From Micromonospora sp. Llam0 (lineage in GTDB: Bacteria > Actinomycetota > Actinomycetes > Mycobacteriales > Micromonosporaceae), in assembly GCF_003751085.1 (NCBI RefSeq), contig NZ_RJJY01000001.1, forward strand, positions 5,456,001 to 5,520,000: a stretch of 64,000 nt of DNA, written 5' to 3'. This document shows, piece by piece, positions 45,149-53,287 of this stretch (position 1 is its first letter; every line of letters starts with the position of its first letter). The position numbers and the translations under genes are program-made. The notes under the pieces were generated by a model. That model had not been told where the DNA came from. It worked only from the letters and a program-made list of their open reading frames with translations, and searched no databases.

Positions 45149-46234
45149 ATGACCTATATCTGCCGCGCCGCAGTGATGCACAAGCCCGGCGAGCCCTTCC
45201 AGCTACAAGACATCCAACTCAGCGAGCCCGCGTACGGCGAAGTCCTGGTGCGCACCGTGTCGGCCGGGATCTGCGGCACCGACCTGCACTTTGCCCGCGG
45301 CACCATGCCTTTCCCCGTACCCACCGTGCTCGGGCACGAGGCCGCCGGTGTTGTAGAGGCCGTCGGTGCCGGAGTCAGCGGCTTCAAAGACGGCGACCGG
45401 GTGATCGTGTGTGATCAGACCTTCTGCGGACGGTGCGCGGCCTGCCTGACCGGACGCATGGTCTACTGCACCGACTCAGGCACCAAGCAGCGCCAGAAAA
45501 CACGAATGACCATCGACGGGCGGCTCGTACGCCAGTACCTGGGTGTCTCCGCGTTCGCCGAGCTGATGCTCGTCGACGAGGCCGCACTCGTGGCGATGCC
45601 CGCCGGGCTGTCCTTCGACGCCGCAGCGCTGTTGGGTTGCTGTCTGACCACCGGTCTCGCGGCGGTGTTCAACGTCGCCCGCCCGGCACCGGGGTCGACA
45701 GTGGCCGTGTTCGGCTGCGGCGGGGTCGGCCTGGCAGCCGTCCAGGCCGCACGGATCAGCGGCGCTGCCGAGACGATCGCCGTGGATCTGGAGCCGCACC
45801 GCAGGGAGATCGCCGCCAAGCTCGGTGCCACCGTCACCATCGATCCAGCCGACGGCGACGTCACCAAGCAAATTCTCGCGATCGCGCCCGGCTGCGTCGA
45901 CGCCGCGATCGAGGCGGTCGGCCTGGCCGAGACGGCCGGGCAGGCGTTCGCCGTACTGCGCCCCGGTGGGCAGGCCACCGTTCTGGGAATGATGCCGCCC
46001 GGCGCCGAAATTCGCCTGCCAGCGGCCCTGTTGCGGCACGGTCGCGGGATCACCGGCACCGTGATGGGATCGGTGCGCACTCGCTTCGACATCCCGCGCT
46101 ACGCCGATCTGGCGATGCGGGGCATCCTGCGCAGCGAGGAGATCATCACCAGCAACAGGCCGCTGCACAACGTGAACGAGGCGATGGCCGACGCCGAAGC
46201 ACGCCAAGGCATCCGATCCATGATCCGTTTCTAG
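45149..46234 (+). CDS. Zinc-dependent medium-chain dehydrogenase
   Basis: This 361-aa dehydrogenase has catalytic zinc ligands C42 (GICGTD), H63 and E64 (GHEAAG), structural zinc cysteines C93, C96, C99 and C107 and Rossmann motif FGCGGVGLAA near residue 190. It is of the same broad class as the 2-deoxy-scyllo-inosamine dehydrogenases of aminoglycoside clusters, which act after the first amination. It ends the rightward operon; the next gene is convergent. AGGAGG lies upstream of its ATG. Confidence 0.9.
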   Translation: MTYICRAAVMHKPGEPFQLQDIQLSEPAYGEVLVRTVSAGICGTDLHFARGTMPFPVPTVLGHEAAGVVEAVGAGVSGFKDGDRVIVCDQTFCGRCAACLTGRMVYCTDSGTKQRQKTRMTIDGRLVRQYLGVSAFAELMLVDEAALVAMPAGLSFDAAALLGCCLTTGLAAVFNVARPAPGSTVAVFGCGGVGLAAVQAARISGAAETIAVDLEPHRREIAAKLGATVTIDPADGDVTKQILAIAPGCVDAAIEAVGLAETAGQAFAVLRPGGQATVLGMMPPGAEIRLPAALLRHGRGITGTVMGSVRTRFDIPRYADLAMRGILRSEEIITSNRPLHNVNEAMADAEARQGIRSMIRF

Positions 46235-46313
46235 CCTCATCCAGCGCGGACCCGCAGCGGCCCTAGAGTTCCGCTCCGGAAGATCGAGCACATCGCCCTG
46301 CGAGTAGCGAGAG

Positions 46314-47366
46314 TCAGAGTCGCGCCGCGAAGGCGTCGCGAACCTGACCCCGGTTTGCCGTCCACCAGTGCAGAAACGTCTCACCGGAGAAGAACAGGTG
46401 GTCACAGGAGTGGTCGCCTCGGTCGTAGTGGAACACCAGCTGCCAGAAGTCCGAGGCCCGCTTCCACCATAGGCGGTCCACCGCGTCGGCCAGTTCGGCA
46501 TCACTAATCGCGACCACCGCACGGTACCCGGCGACGAACGCGGCCACCAACTCCAGATCCAACTCGCCCGCCTCACCACCGAACTGCAGCGTGGCGGTCC
46601 GGGCGATCTCCTCGCCGAACGGGCGAACCCTGATCCGATCCCAGTCGATCACTCCGGCCACCACCCCATCACGCCAGATGATGTTGCGATGCTGAAGATC
46701 ACCATGGGTGTATCCGGCAGGGCCAGCCGGTTGACCAGTGGCCGGGCGCAGATGCCCATACTCGGCGATGAGCGCCTTGCGCCGCCGCAGCAACTCGACC
46801 GTCTGGACATCGAACGGTGCCGCCGAAGCGAACGCGCCGATGGCGCGTAGATACCGGTCAGCCTCGGCCACCGCCTCACCGGGCGCTGCCACCGTGGCCG
46901 TGACGGCACCGGCAGCCGGCAGCCACCTCCGCAGGCCCGGATCGTTGAGCTCGCGGTGCAGCCTGCCAACCACACCGCCAAGGTGATGTGCTTGACCGGC
47001 CGACAATCCGGTACCCGCAATGTGCTCGCCCTCCAGCCAGCCGAACAGACTGTAAGCGCGGTCATCCACCTCGGCGACGACATCACCGCCGATGGTCGGC
47101 ACCGGCGGACACGCCGGGACCCCTGCCGCAGCGAGCGCCGCAGCGACGCTCAGATTGCGTCGCACGGTCGACACGGGCGCGTCCAACAGCAGCTTCAGCG
47201 CAAATGCGCCACCGGTGGTGCGAAGCTGCCAGTTGCGGTTCATCAACCCATCGGGCAGATATCGAACTTCATCGACCTTTTTCAGCCGGTACACGTCGAC
47301 CAGAAACGGCAGGTCCTGGGCAGCCAGGTCGAGAGCGGCGACCTCGGCAAGCACGGAAGCTGTCAC
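46314..47366 (-). CDS. Phosphotransferase-family kinase (APH/homoserine-kinase-like)
   Basis: This protein is about 350 aa. GTG 47366 has a TAGCGT box 8 nt upstream, a probable leaderless start. The catalytic HGDLQHRN and metal site IDWDRIRVRPF are complete; FALKLLLDAP holds the ATP-binding Lys. The N-terminal YRLKKVDEVRYLPDGLMNRNW resembles homoserine kinase-II and SrkA-type kinases. It is convergent with the operon and is the third phosphotransferase-fold protein in the island. It may protect against or modify the cluster's product, by inference. Confidence 0.82.
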   Translation of the reverse strand: MTASVLAEVAALDLAAQDLPFLVDVYRLKKVDEVRYLPDGLMNRNWQLRTTGGAFALKLLLDAPVSTVRRNLSVAAALAAAGVPACPPVPTIGGDVVAEVDDRAYSLFGWLEGEHIAGTGLSAGQAHHLGGVVGRLHRELNDPGLRRWLPAAGAVTATVAAPGEAVAEADRYLRAIGAFASAAPFDVQTVELLRRRKALIAEYGHLRPATGQPAGPAGYTHGDLQHRNIIWRDGVVAGVIDWDRIRVRPFGEEIARTATLQFGGEAGELDLELVAAFVAGYRAVVAISDAELADAVDRLWWKRASDFWQLVFHYDRGDHSCDHLFFSGETFLHWWTANRGQVRDAFAARL

Positions 47367-47374
47367 AGGGACGT

Positions 47375-47380
47375 ACGCTA
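47375..47380 (-). promoter_or_regulatory. -10 box TAGCGT of a probable leaderless promoter
   Basis: Read on the minus strand, TAGCGT (47380 to 47375) ends 8 nt before GTG 47366. No Shine-Dalgarno sequence is present. Confidence 0.5.
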
Positions 47381-47513
47381 CCGAATCCGCCGGACAGCCC
47401 CGGGGAAGGCGCGGCCGCAGCTCAGGTACCGAGGGCAGCCAGCGGTGCTCGTGGGAGCACTCCTCAATGAGATTCCATGAAGCGCGCCCGCCTGTGGCCG
47501 TGGTCGGACCGCA

Positions 47514-47523
47514 CCCCAAGACC
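47514..47523 (+). repeat. 10-bp direct repeat outside the intron / IS4 block, left copy
   Basis: CCCCAAGACC here is repeated exactly at 51003-51012, where it directly follows the right end of the IS4-family element. Confidence 0.65.
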
Positions 47524-47528
47524 GCCGA

Positions 47529-49458
47529 GTAGCCCGGGGGAATCTCACCCCCGGGCCCTCACAGAACCGTACGTAACAGTCGCCCGTTATACGGCTCTTG
47601 TCGCTCTGGTCACCAGACCGTGGGAGCGTGGGTGACCCACGCCCAGTGGGCGAAAGCCCTCGGGCGTTTCTGAACGGCTCTGTTCCATGCCGACCGGGCT
47701 TTCCTCTTGCCCCGCAACCGTTTGTACTTTCGACGGACCCACCGCAGCAGGTAGGCGTTGATACGTTCCAGGAGGGGATACAGGGCCGATCGGTAGAACG
47801 CCCCGTAATAGTTCATCCAACCCCGTACGATCGGGTTCATCCAATCGGCGAGGTCCGCTTCGGTTAGGCATGTGCGATGGTGCAGCCGCCAGGACCGCAC
47901 CTGGGCACTGATCTTCTTCAGGGCCTGGCTACTGATCGCCGGCAGGAACGACAGGAACATCGCTCCTTCCTTTGTTCGCGCGGAGCGTCTCCGGAAGCTG
48001 TAGCCGAGGAAAACGAACTCGGTGTGCTCGGATGAATCTGCACGCCGGTTGTCGTCCTGACAGTAGACGATCCGGGTCTTCTCCGGGTGTAGAGCAAGCC
48101 CAACCCCAGTCATCCGTTTCGTGATCTCGGCCAGCACGTATTTAGCTTGCCGTTCACTGACGCAGTGCACGACCACGTCATCCACGTAACGCTCGAACCG
48201 GACGACCGGGAACACCTTGGCCATCCACGCGTCGAACGCGTAATGGAGAAACAGATTAGCCAGGACCGGTGAAATCGCGGACCCTTGCGGGGTACCACGA
48301 TCTCTTTCCTGTAGCACGCCGTCGGGTAGTTGCAGTGGCGCCTTCAACCAGCGTCCCACATACAACAGAACCCAGGGCTTATCAGTATGCGCGGTGACTG
48401 CTTTTAGTAGCAGTTCCCACGGAACCGTGTCGAAGAACTTCCGGATGTCCAGATCGATCACCCAGTCGTTCTGCCAGCACCGCCTACGGCAAACAGCTAC
48501 CGCGTCGACCGCCGACCGCCCAGGCCGGTAGCCATACGAGTCAGGGTGGAAGATCGGTTCGACCCGCGCTTCCAGCTCCCGCGCTGCCACCGTCTGCGCG
48601 ATCCGGTCCGCGACCGTGGGCACGCCTAAAACCCGGACGCCTCCCCCAGTCCTGGGAATTTCCACCGCACGCACCGGAGGCGGAAAGTATGTTCCCGACG
48701 ACATTCGATTCCAGATCTTGTACAGATTGTTCTTCAGATCCTGCTCGAAGTCCGCCAGGGACACCGCATCCACGCCCGGGGCACCCTTGTTCGCTTTCAC
48801 CTTCTCGTACGCCTCCCAGACAGCCCGCTTCGAAATCATGAACGGCTTGCCCAGTGCTTTCAACTCATCCACGCGACTCCTCCCAACCACAAGGCTGGTT
48901 GATCGAGTAAACCAGTCACGAACGACCCGACCCCTTCGCTCCACCCCTATTACAGGAGCTTCGCCACTACTACGAGTCGGTCCGCCAGCGCGATCGGCAA
49001 CGGTACTCAGTTCCTCACGGCTTCGGGCCGCCCGGAACGCTCCCTCTCACCCGCCCCAGCAGCGGCGGGTAGTTTCCTCACACGCCTTCTCCCGTTCCGC
49101 ACGAAAGCCGCAGGTCGGGCTCGCGTCGCCTGTATGCCGGACACCGCCTGGCCAGTAAACTGGTCCCCGCCAGACTCATCCCGGGATCGCATTGACACCC
49201 CGGTTTCGATGTCGCCTTCTAATTTTCGACACGTCATCAGCGATTCGCTTTCGCTCGCCTTCCCGACCCCCACCTGACATCTCGAATGGATGCCTTTTCC
49301 CCATCGTTCACCACAACAGTCTTCAGCTAATGCAGCATGAGGTGGTTTGAAGCCTCCCCCAGCAGAGCGACTCCGAAGGGCCAAACCTTCATCTTCCGTA
49401 CAGCATCGCCGCAAGACAGATATTCCTACATATTCCTGTCCTTTCGCGTTCGGGACAC
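47529..49458 (-). mobile_element. Group II intron with reverse transcriptase
   Basis: A 1.93-kb element is read on the minus strand. The 5' end is placed at GTGTCCCG (49458), followed by about 590 nt of structured non-coding RNA. Domain V is clear at 47597 to 47564: AGCCGTA...TACGGTT arms around GGGCGAC. A strong GC hairpin, domain VI, follows at 47560-47529. The maturase gene lies in domain IV. The 5' and 3' ends are judged from motifs and could shift by several bases. Confidence 0.8.
47610..48872 (-). CDS. ltrA: Group II intron reverse transcriptase/maturase
   Basis: This 420-aa intron-encoded protein drives splicing and retrohoming. GTG 48872 has GGGAGGAG upstream. Reverse transcriptase blocks include GVDAVSLADFEQDL, YGYRPGRSAVDAV, DLDIRKFFDTV, GTPQGSAISPVLANLFLHY and the catalytic RYVDDVVVH. 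The maturase domain X follows (LADWMNPIVRGWMNYYGAFY). There is no C-terminal endonuclease. The frame is intact, so the intron could be mobile. Confidence 0.92.
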   Translation of the reverse strand: MDELKALGKPFMISKRAVWEAYEKVKANKGAPGVDAVSLADFEQDLKNNLYKIWNRMSSGTYFPPPVRAVEIPRTGGGVRVLGVPTVADRIAQTVAARELEARVEPIFHPDSYGYRPGRSAVDAVAVCRRRCWQNDWVIDLDIRKFFDTVPWELLLKAVTAHTDKPWVLLYVGRWLKAPLQLPDGVLQERDRGTPQGSAISPVLANLFLHYAFDAWMAKVFPVVRFERYVDDVVVHCVSERQAKYVLAEITKRMTGVGLALHPEKTRIVYCQDDNRRADSSEHTEFVFLGYSFRRRSARTKEGAMFLSFLPAISSQALKKISAQVRSWRLHHRTCLTEADLADWMNPIVRGWMNYYGAFYRSALYPLLERINAYLLRWVRRKYKRLRGKRKARSAWNRAVQKRPRAFAHWAWVTHAPTVW

Positions 49459-49460
49459 AA

Positions 49461-51002
49461 CAATGCCGTTCAGATAGGGCGTCTGGCGAGGTCAGCGTGG
49501 TGAACTGACCTCGGCTGTGGGTGGGCCGGTACGGTGGCTGGCCGTGACGTCATCGGTAGTCGAGACAGGATCACGGCCGTGGGGCCGGTTGACCGACCAC
49601 ATCGGGCTGGGTGTGGTGTCGGCCCGGTTCAGTCGTGACCTGCTGGAAGAGGTCCTGAACCGTACCGAGCGGCGGGAGAAACGCACCCGGCGGCTGCCCG
49701 CGCACGTGATGGTCCGGTACGTGATCGCGATGGGGTTGTTCTTCGCCGAGTCGTATGACGAGGTGATGCGCCGGCTGGTCGGTAACCTGCGCACACTCGG
49801 CTCGTGGGACGACGACTGGCAGGTCCCGACCAAGTCCGCGATCACCCAGGCCCGGCAACGACTCGGGCCCGAGCCGATGAAAGCGCTGTTCGAGCGGGCC
49901 GCCGTGCCGCTGGCGAACGCGGGCACCAAAGGCGCGTGGCTGGCCCGCCGCCGGCTGTGCGCGATCGACGCGACCAGCTTCGACGTGGCCGACACCCCGG
50001 CGAATGTGGAACGGTTCGGGCGGACGGGTTCCGGGCCGAAGGCGTCGGCCTACCCGAAGCTGCACGTCGCCGCCCTGGCCGAGTGCGGCACCCACGCGAT
50101 CGTGGGCGCGGTGCTGGGACCGTGCCGCACCGGGGAACGCACCCTGGCCGCCGACCTCACCGGCATCGTGGAGCCGGACATGCTGGTCCTGGCCGACGCC
50201 GGCCTCTACTCCTGGGAACTGTTCAACCGGTACGCGGACACCGGCGCGGACCTGGCCTGGCGGGTCGGCGCGTCGGTGTCGATCGGCCACGTCCGCTGGC
50301 TTCCCGACGGCTCCTACCTCGCCCTGGTCTACCGGCCCGGACTGAGCGCCGGCCGACGGCGTCGTCTGGTCGAACTGGCCCGCGCCGGCGGTGACATCGA
50401 CCCGGACGTGGCACGGCTGGTGCGGGTGGTCGAGTACACCGTGCCGGAGCGTAACCCCGACGGTGAACTGATCACCCTGGTGACCACGGTCCTCGACTCC
50501 TACGAGATACCCGCTCTGGACCTCGCCGCCGCCTACCAGCAACGCTGGGAGGAAGAGTCCGCCCTCGGCGAGATCAAGACCGACCTACGCGGCCGAGGCG
50601 AGGTCCTGCGGTCGAAGACCCCGGACCTGGTCGAACAACAGATGTGGGGACTGCTGCTGGCCCACTACGCCATCCGGGCCCTGTTGGTCGACGCCGCCGA
50701 CCCGGCCGGCTACGACCCGGACCGCATGTCGTTCATACAGGGCGTCCGGGTCGTCCGCCGCCAGGTCACCGACCAGGCGGCCATCACCCCCTGAGCGCCT
50801 GAACGCCGCTGTCGCCGACACCATCGCCGAACTCCTGCGTCATCGACTCCCGCCACGCCGACACCGCACCTGCCCCCGCGCGATCAAACGCGCCCGCCAC
50901 AACTCCTACCGCGTCAAACGCCCCACCGACCGCGACACCCGCCACCCCGGACCACCCACACCCCACCTGGCCTGCCCAAACACCCTTAAATGAACGGCAT
51001 TG
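49461..51002 (+). mobile_element. IS4-family insertion sequence
   Basis: This element of about 1.54 kb is bounded by inverted repeats starting CAATGCCGTTCA at the left (49461) and its complement TGAACGGCATTG at the right (ending 51002). Its left end is only 2 bp from the 5' end of the group II intron. The 10-bp CCCCAAGACC next to its right end occurs again on the far side of the intron. Confidence 0.8.
49517..50993 (+). pseudogene. IS4-family transposase, interrupted near the 3' end
   Basis: The first 425 codons (49517-50794) contain the DDE domain: AIDATSFDVADTP, LADAGLYSWELF and the IS4 signature Y-x2-R-x3-E-x6-K in YQQRWEEESALGEIK. The frame stops at TGA 50792-50794 right after a run of five C (50787-50791). 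With one C fewer the frame continues as ITPERLNAAVADTIAELL and ends KRARHNSYRVKRP... at TGA 50991-50993, the usual C-terminus of this family. The gene is therefore frameshifted, or needs a frameshift for its last 66 residues. Confidence 0.8.
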
Positions 51003-51012
51003 CCCCAAGACC
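51003..51012 (+). repeat. 10-bp direct repeat outside the intron / IS4 block, right copy
   Basis: CCCCAAGACC directly abuts the right inverted repeat of the IS4-family element and equals 47514-47523. IS4-family elements typically duplicate about 9 to 12 bp. Confidence 0.65.
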
Positions 51013-51071
51013 TGACCCACGTCGAAGCCGCTCCTCCCAGGCAGGTCTTCATCTCGCCGTTGCTGACCCCC

Positions 51072-51287
51072 TCAGCGCCGGATGCGAAAGAGTTCGGCCA
51101 GAGCCCGAAGCACGGCCGGCAGCTTGTCCGCGTCCACCCTGAACAGGGCGACCAACGCGACTACGAGGCGGGGCACGACGAAGGTCAAGGCGACAATGAC
51201 CAGTACCCAGGGCCCAGCGGAAAGATACGATTCGAGCGCGGACACGGCGAGGTAACCCCCTTCGGGGCCAAGTCTCGCGGCGGCCAA
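51072..51287 (-). CDS. Small membrane protein
   Basis: This 71-aa protein has one strong membrane helix (GPWVLVIVALTFVVPRLVVALVALF split by Pro/Arg) near residues 25-49 and a C-terminal amphipathic LPAVLRALAELFRIRR. No family is recognised. Start may be the first Met or GTG 16 codons in. Confidence 0.55.
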   Translation of the reverse strand: MAAARLGPEGGYLAVSALESYLSAGPWVLVIVALTFVVPRLVVALVALFRVDADKLPAVLRALAELFRIRR

Positions 51288-51359
51288 GGCGCGCGAGCCA
51301 GGTTCGCCGATCCCGGTCAGGCAATGAAGTTCTGCTCCAAAAATACCATATGGCGGCGG

Positions 51360-51740
51360 CTACTCTGTCACCCGCGCCCACGTCGGCGCGCCCAGTGGGA
51401 CAGCGAGGATACGACCCATCTGGGGCATGAGGAGGAGCCCTGCTCGACACCGTCGGCATGTCGCTACGGCAGACTGGACGAGATCCCCTAGCTCACGGGG
51501 CAGTGGAACAGCTCGCGCAGGTATGCGTTCCGGAGTGACTGGACCGTCGCTGCTCTGCCCTGGACGATTTACCGGGCCGCGACCAGCCGGCGTCCATAGC
51601 CACCGGCGTCCGTCCACACCGACATACACCACGGCGATCGTGCGGTGCGGCTGGCAGCGGTCACAGATGATCCGTTTCTCCTTGCGATAGGCACCCGGAT
51701 TTGCCTTGATCGCTTCGGCTTGTTGTTCGAAGGCGTCCAT
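51360..51740 (-). CDS. Hypothetical protein with two CxxC motifs
   Basis: A 126-aa protein contains IICDRCQP near residue 25 and ATCRRCRAG near 95, two CxxC knuckles about 70 residues apart that could share one zinc ion. The N-terminus is a short charged helix. It is probably a nucleic-acid-linked small protein; no family is assigned. Confidence 0.55.
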   Translation of the reverse strand: MDAFEQQAEAIKANPGAYRKEKRIICDRCQPHRTIAVVYVGVDGRRWLWTPAGRGPVNRPGQSSDGPVTPERIPARAVPLPRELGDLVQSAVATCRRCRAGLLLMPQMGRILAVPLGAPTWARVTE

Positions 51741-51883
51741 TATTCAAATGCCTCGTCCATTATGTGCAGGTGTCTCATCACTAAATTCACCTCTTCCGGC
51801 ACGGGCACTGTTTGGACCACCGCGCCGCTGCCCAGAAGTCAAGCTTTCTGAGCGATGTCGTACCTACATGATACAACTCGCCC

Positions 51884-52231
51884 ATGACTCACCCTGAAGA
51901 CCTTCCATCCAGCGTTGCCAGCATCGCCGAGTACCTCGCCATGATGGCCAAGGGCTACGACAACCACTTGAAGTGGAACGAACAGGCCATGTTCAAGGCA
52001 GACCTCATGAACGCCCGTGACCGGTGGCGTGGGGTGGCACCTGAAGCCTTTGCGGCGAAGCTACGCCAAGAAGGCGTACGCGAGGAGGACATCCTCGAAC
52101 TTGTCGACTGGCTCAAGAAGGCTCAGGCTGGTCGGCGCCTTGTCCCGGAGCGCGCATACCGAGATAATATCTTCAGCCCACCGCCTGAAGCCCGAACCGG
52201 TAGGCCAGGGCGACACAGTCGGGATTGGTGA
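51884..52231 (+). CDS. Hypothetical helical protein
   Basis: A 115-aa, largely alpha-helical protein (SIAEYLAMMAKGYDNHLKWNEQ, VREEDILELVDWLKKAQ) has no cysteines or membrane segment. The GC content is lower than the surroundings. The 3' end runs close to the left end of the IS5-family pair and may be altered by it. Function unknown. Confidence 0.5.
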   Translation: MTHPEDLPSSVASIAEYLAMMAKGYDNHLKWNEQAMFKADLMNARDRWRGVAPEAFAAKLRQEGVREEDILELVDWLKKAQAGRRLVPERAYRDNIFSPPPEARTGRPGRHSRDW

Positions 52232-52279
52232 CGCTCAAGGATGTTGGCCTCGGCTGGCCTGTGGCTCAATGAGCCTTTC

Positions 52280-53280
52280 CGGGTAACGACGCGTGACTGC
52301 GCGTAGTGTCCGTTTCACGTGGTTCGGTTGTGTTCGATGTGGAGGATGACCAGGGCTGCCGCGACGATGTCGCCGATCTTCCATGGGCAGAGGGTCACGT
52401 TGCGCAGGGCTTTGAAGGTCATCTTGAGGAGGCTGTTGCCGCGTTCGCCGACCGCGCGGAGCCGGTTGTGGGCTCGGTTGAACTGCTGCTGGATGTCGGT
52501 GAGTTGCCCGTTGGGCGGTGTCTTGAAGGCGACGGCGATGGTGTCGGCCTCTCCTTCGTATCCCAGGTCGGCGAGGGTGCGCACGTCGTCGCGGATCTCG
52601 GTGAGAGTGGCCAGCATGCCGGGGTGGGTACGCAGGCATCTGGTGTCGTGTTCTCTGCCGGGGCGGACCGGGGAGGTCCACAGCGGCCAGCCGTCCGGGG
52701 CGCTGACGACCTGGATGTTGCCGCCGTGGTTCTTGTGCTTCTTCGACCACCACAGGTCCACGCCGGGGGTGGGGCCGGGCGTGGAGATCCGGTCTGTCTC
52801 GATCAGGGTGCCGTCGAGGAGGATGTAGTCGTAGCCGGCAGTCTTGGCGGCCAGCAGGGCCGCGTGCAGGCCGGGAGCCTGGGCCGCCAGCACCGTGATG
52901 CCTTCGTGCAGGTTGTCGTAGCCGGTGGAGTTGCTGATCGTGTTGTCGTGGGCCAGTTGGTGCATGCGGGTGCCGTCGAGGAGCCAGCGCAGGACCAGCA
53001 CGGCCTGCCGGAAGCAGGTCAGTGCCCGGCGGCCTTGGCGGGTGCCACGGCGTAGGCGTTCGGCGTGCAGCAGCGCCGACACGCGCAGCACGGTCTCGTC
53101 ACGGACGGGCAGGGCGGCGGTGTACGTGATACTCATAGGTGCGCGGGACTCCGGTGGCGGGTGATCGGTGAGAGGACCACTTCGTATCGGAGTTCCGCGT
53201 CTTCGCATCGCGATCAGCCAGGAACGGGCGTTTCCAACACACTTCGGACGGCTACTTTCTGTACCTGCAGCCTTACCCGG
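52280..53280 (-). mobile_element. IS5-family element A
   Basis: A region of about 1.0 kb is bounded by CGGGTAA (52280-52286) and TTACCCG (53274-53280) around one transposase gene. TGGCTCAATGA occurs just outside on both sides (52262-52272 and 53283-53293); the right copy overlaps the end of the neighbouring element B. Confidence 0.6.
52315..53136 (-). CDS. IS5-family transposase (element A)
   Basis: This 273-aa transposase has a DDE_Tnp_4-type domain: ILLDGTLIETDRI (first Asp), KHKNHGGNIQVVSAPDG, TLADLGYEGEADTI (second Asp) and NRLRAVGERGNSLLK (Glu). ATG 53136 gives MSITYTAALPVRDETV. An N-terminal winged-helix-like segment precedes it. The frame is intact. Confidence 0.88.
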   Translation of the reverse strand: MSITYTAALPVRDETVLRVSALLHAERLRRGTRQGRRALTCFRQAVLVLRWLLDGTRMHQLAHDNTISNSTGYDNLHEGITVLAAQAPGLHAALLAAKTAGYDYILLDGTLIETDRISTPGPTPGVDLWWSKKHKNHGGNIQVVSAPDGWPLWTSPVRPGREHDTRCLRTHPGMLATLTEIRDDVRTLADLGYEGEADTIAVAFKTPPNGQLTDIQQQFNRAHNRLRAVGERGNSLLKMTFKALRNVTLCPWKIGDIVAAALVILHIEHNRTT

Positions 53281-53287
53281 AATGGCT

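Noticed and set aside
38158..46234. The operon as a classical 2-deoxystreptamine aminoglycoside cluster
   Set aside because: There is no 2-deoxy-scyllo-inosose synthase and no radical SAM dehydratase or epimerase in the window, so that specific call is not supported.
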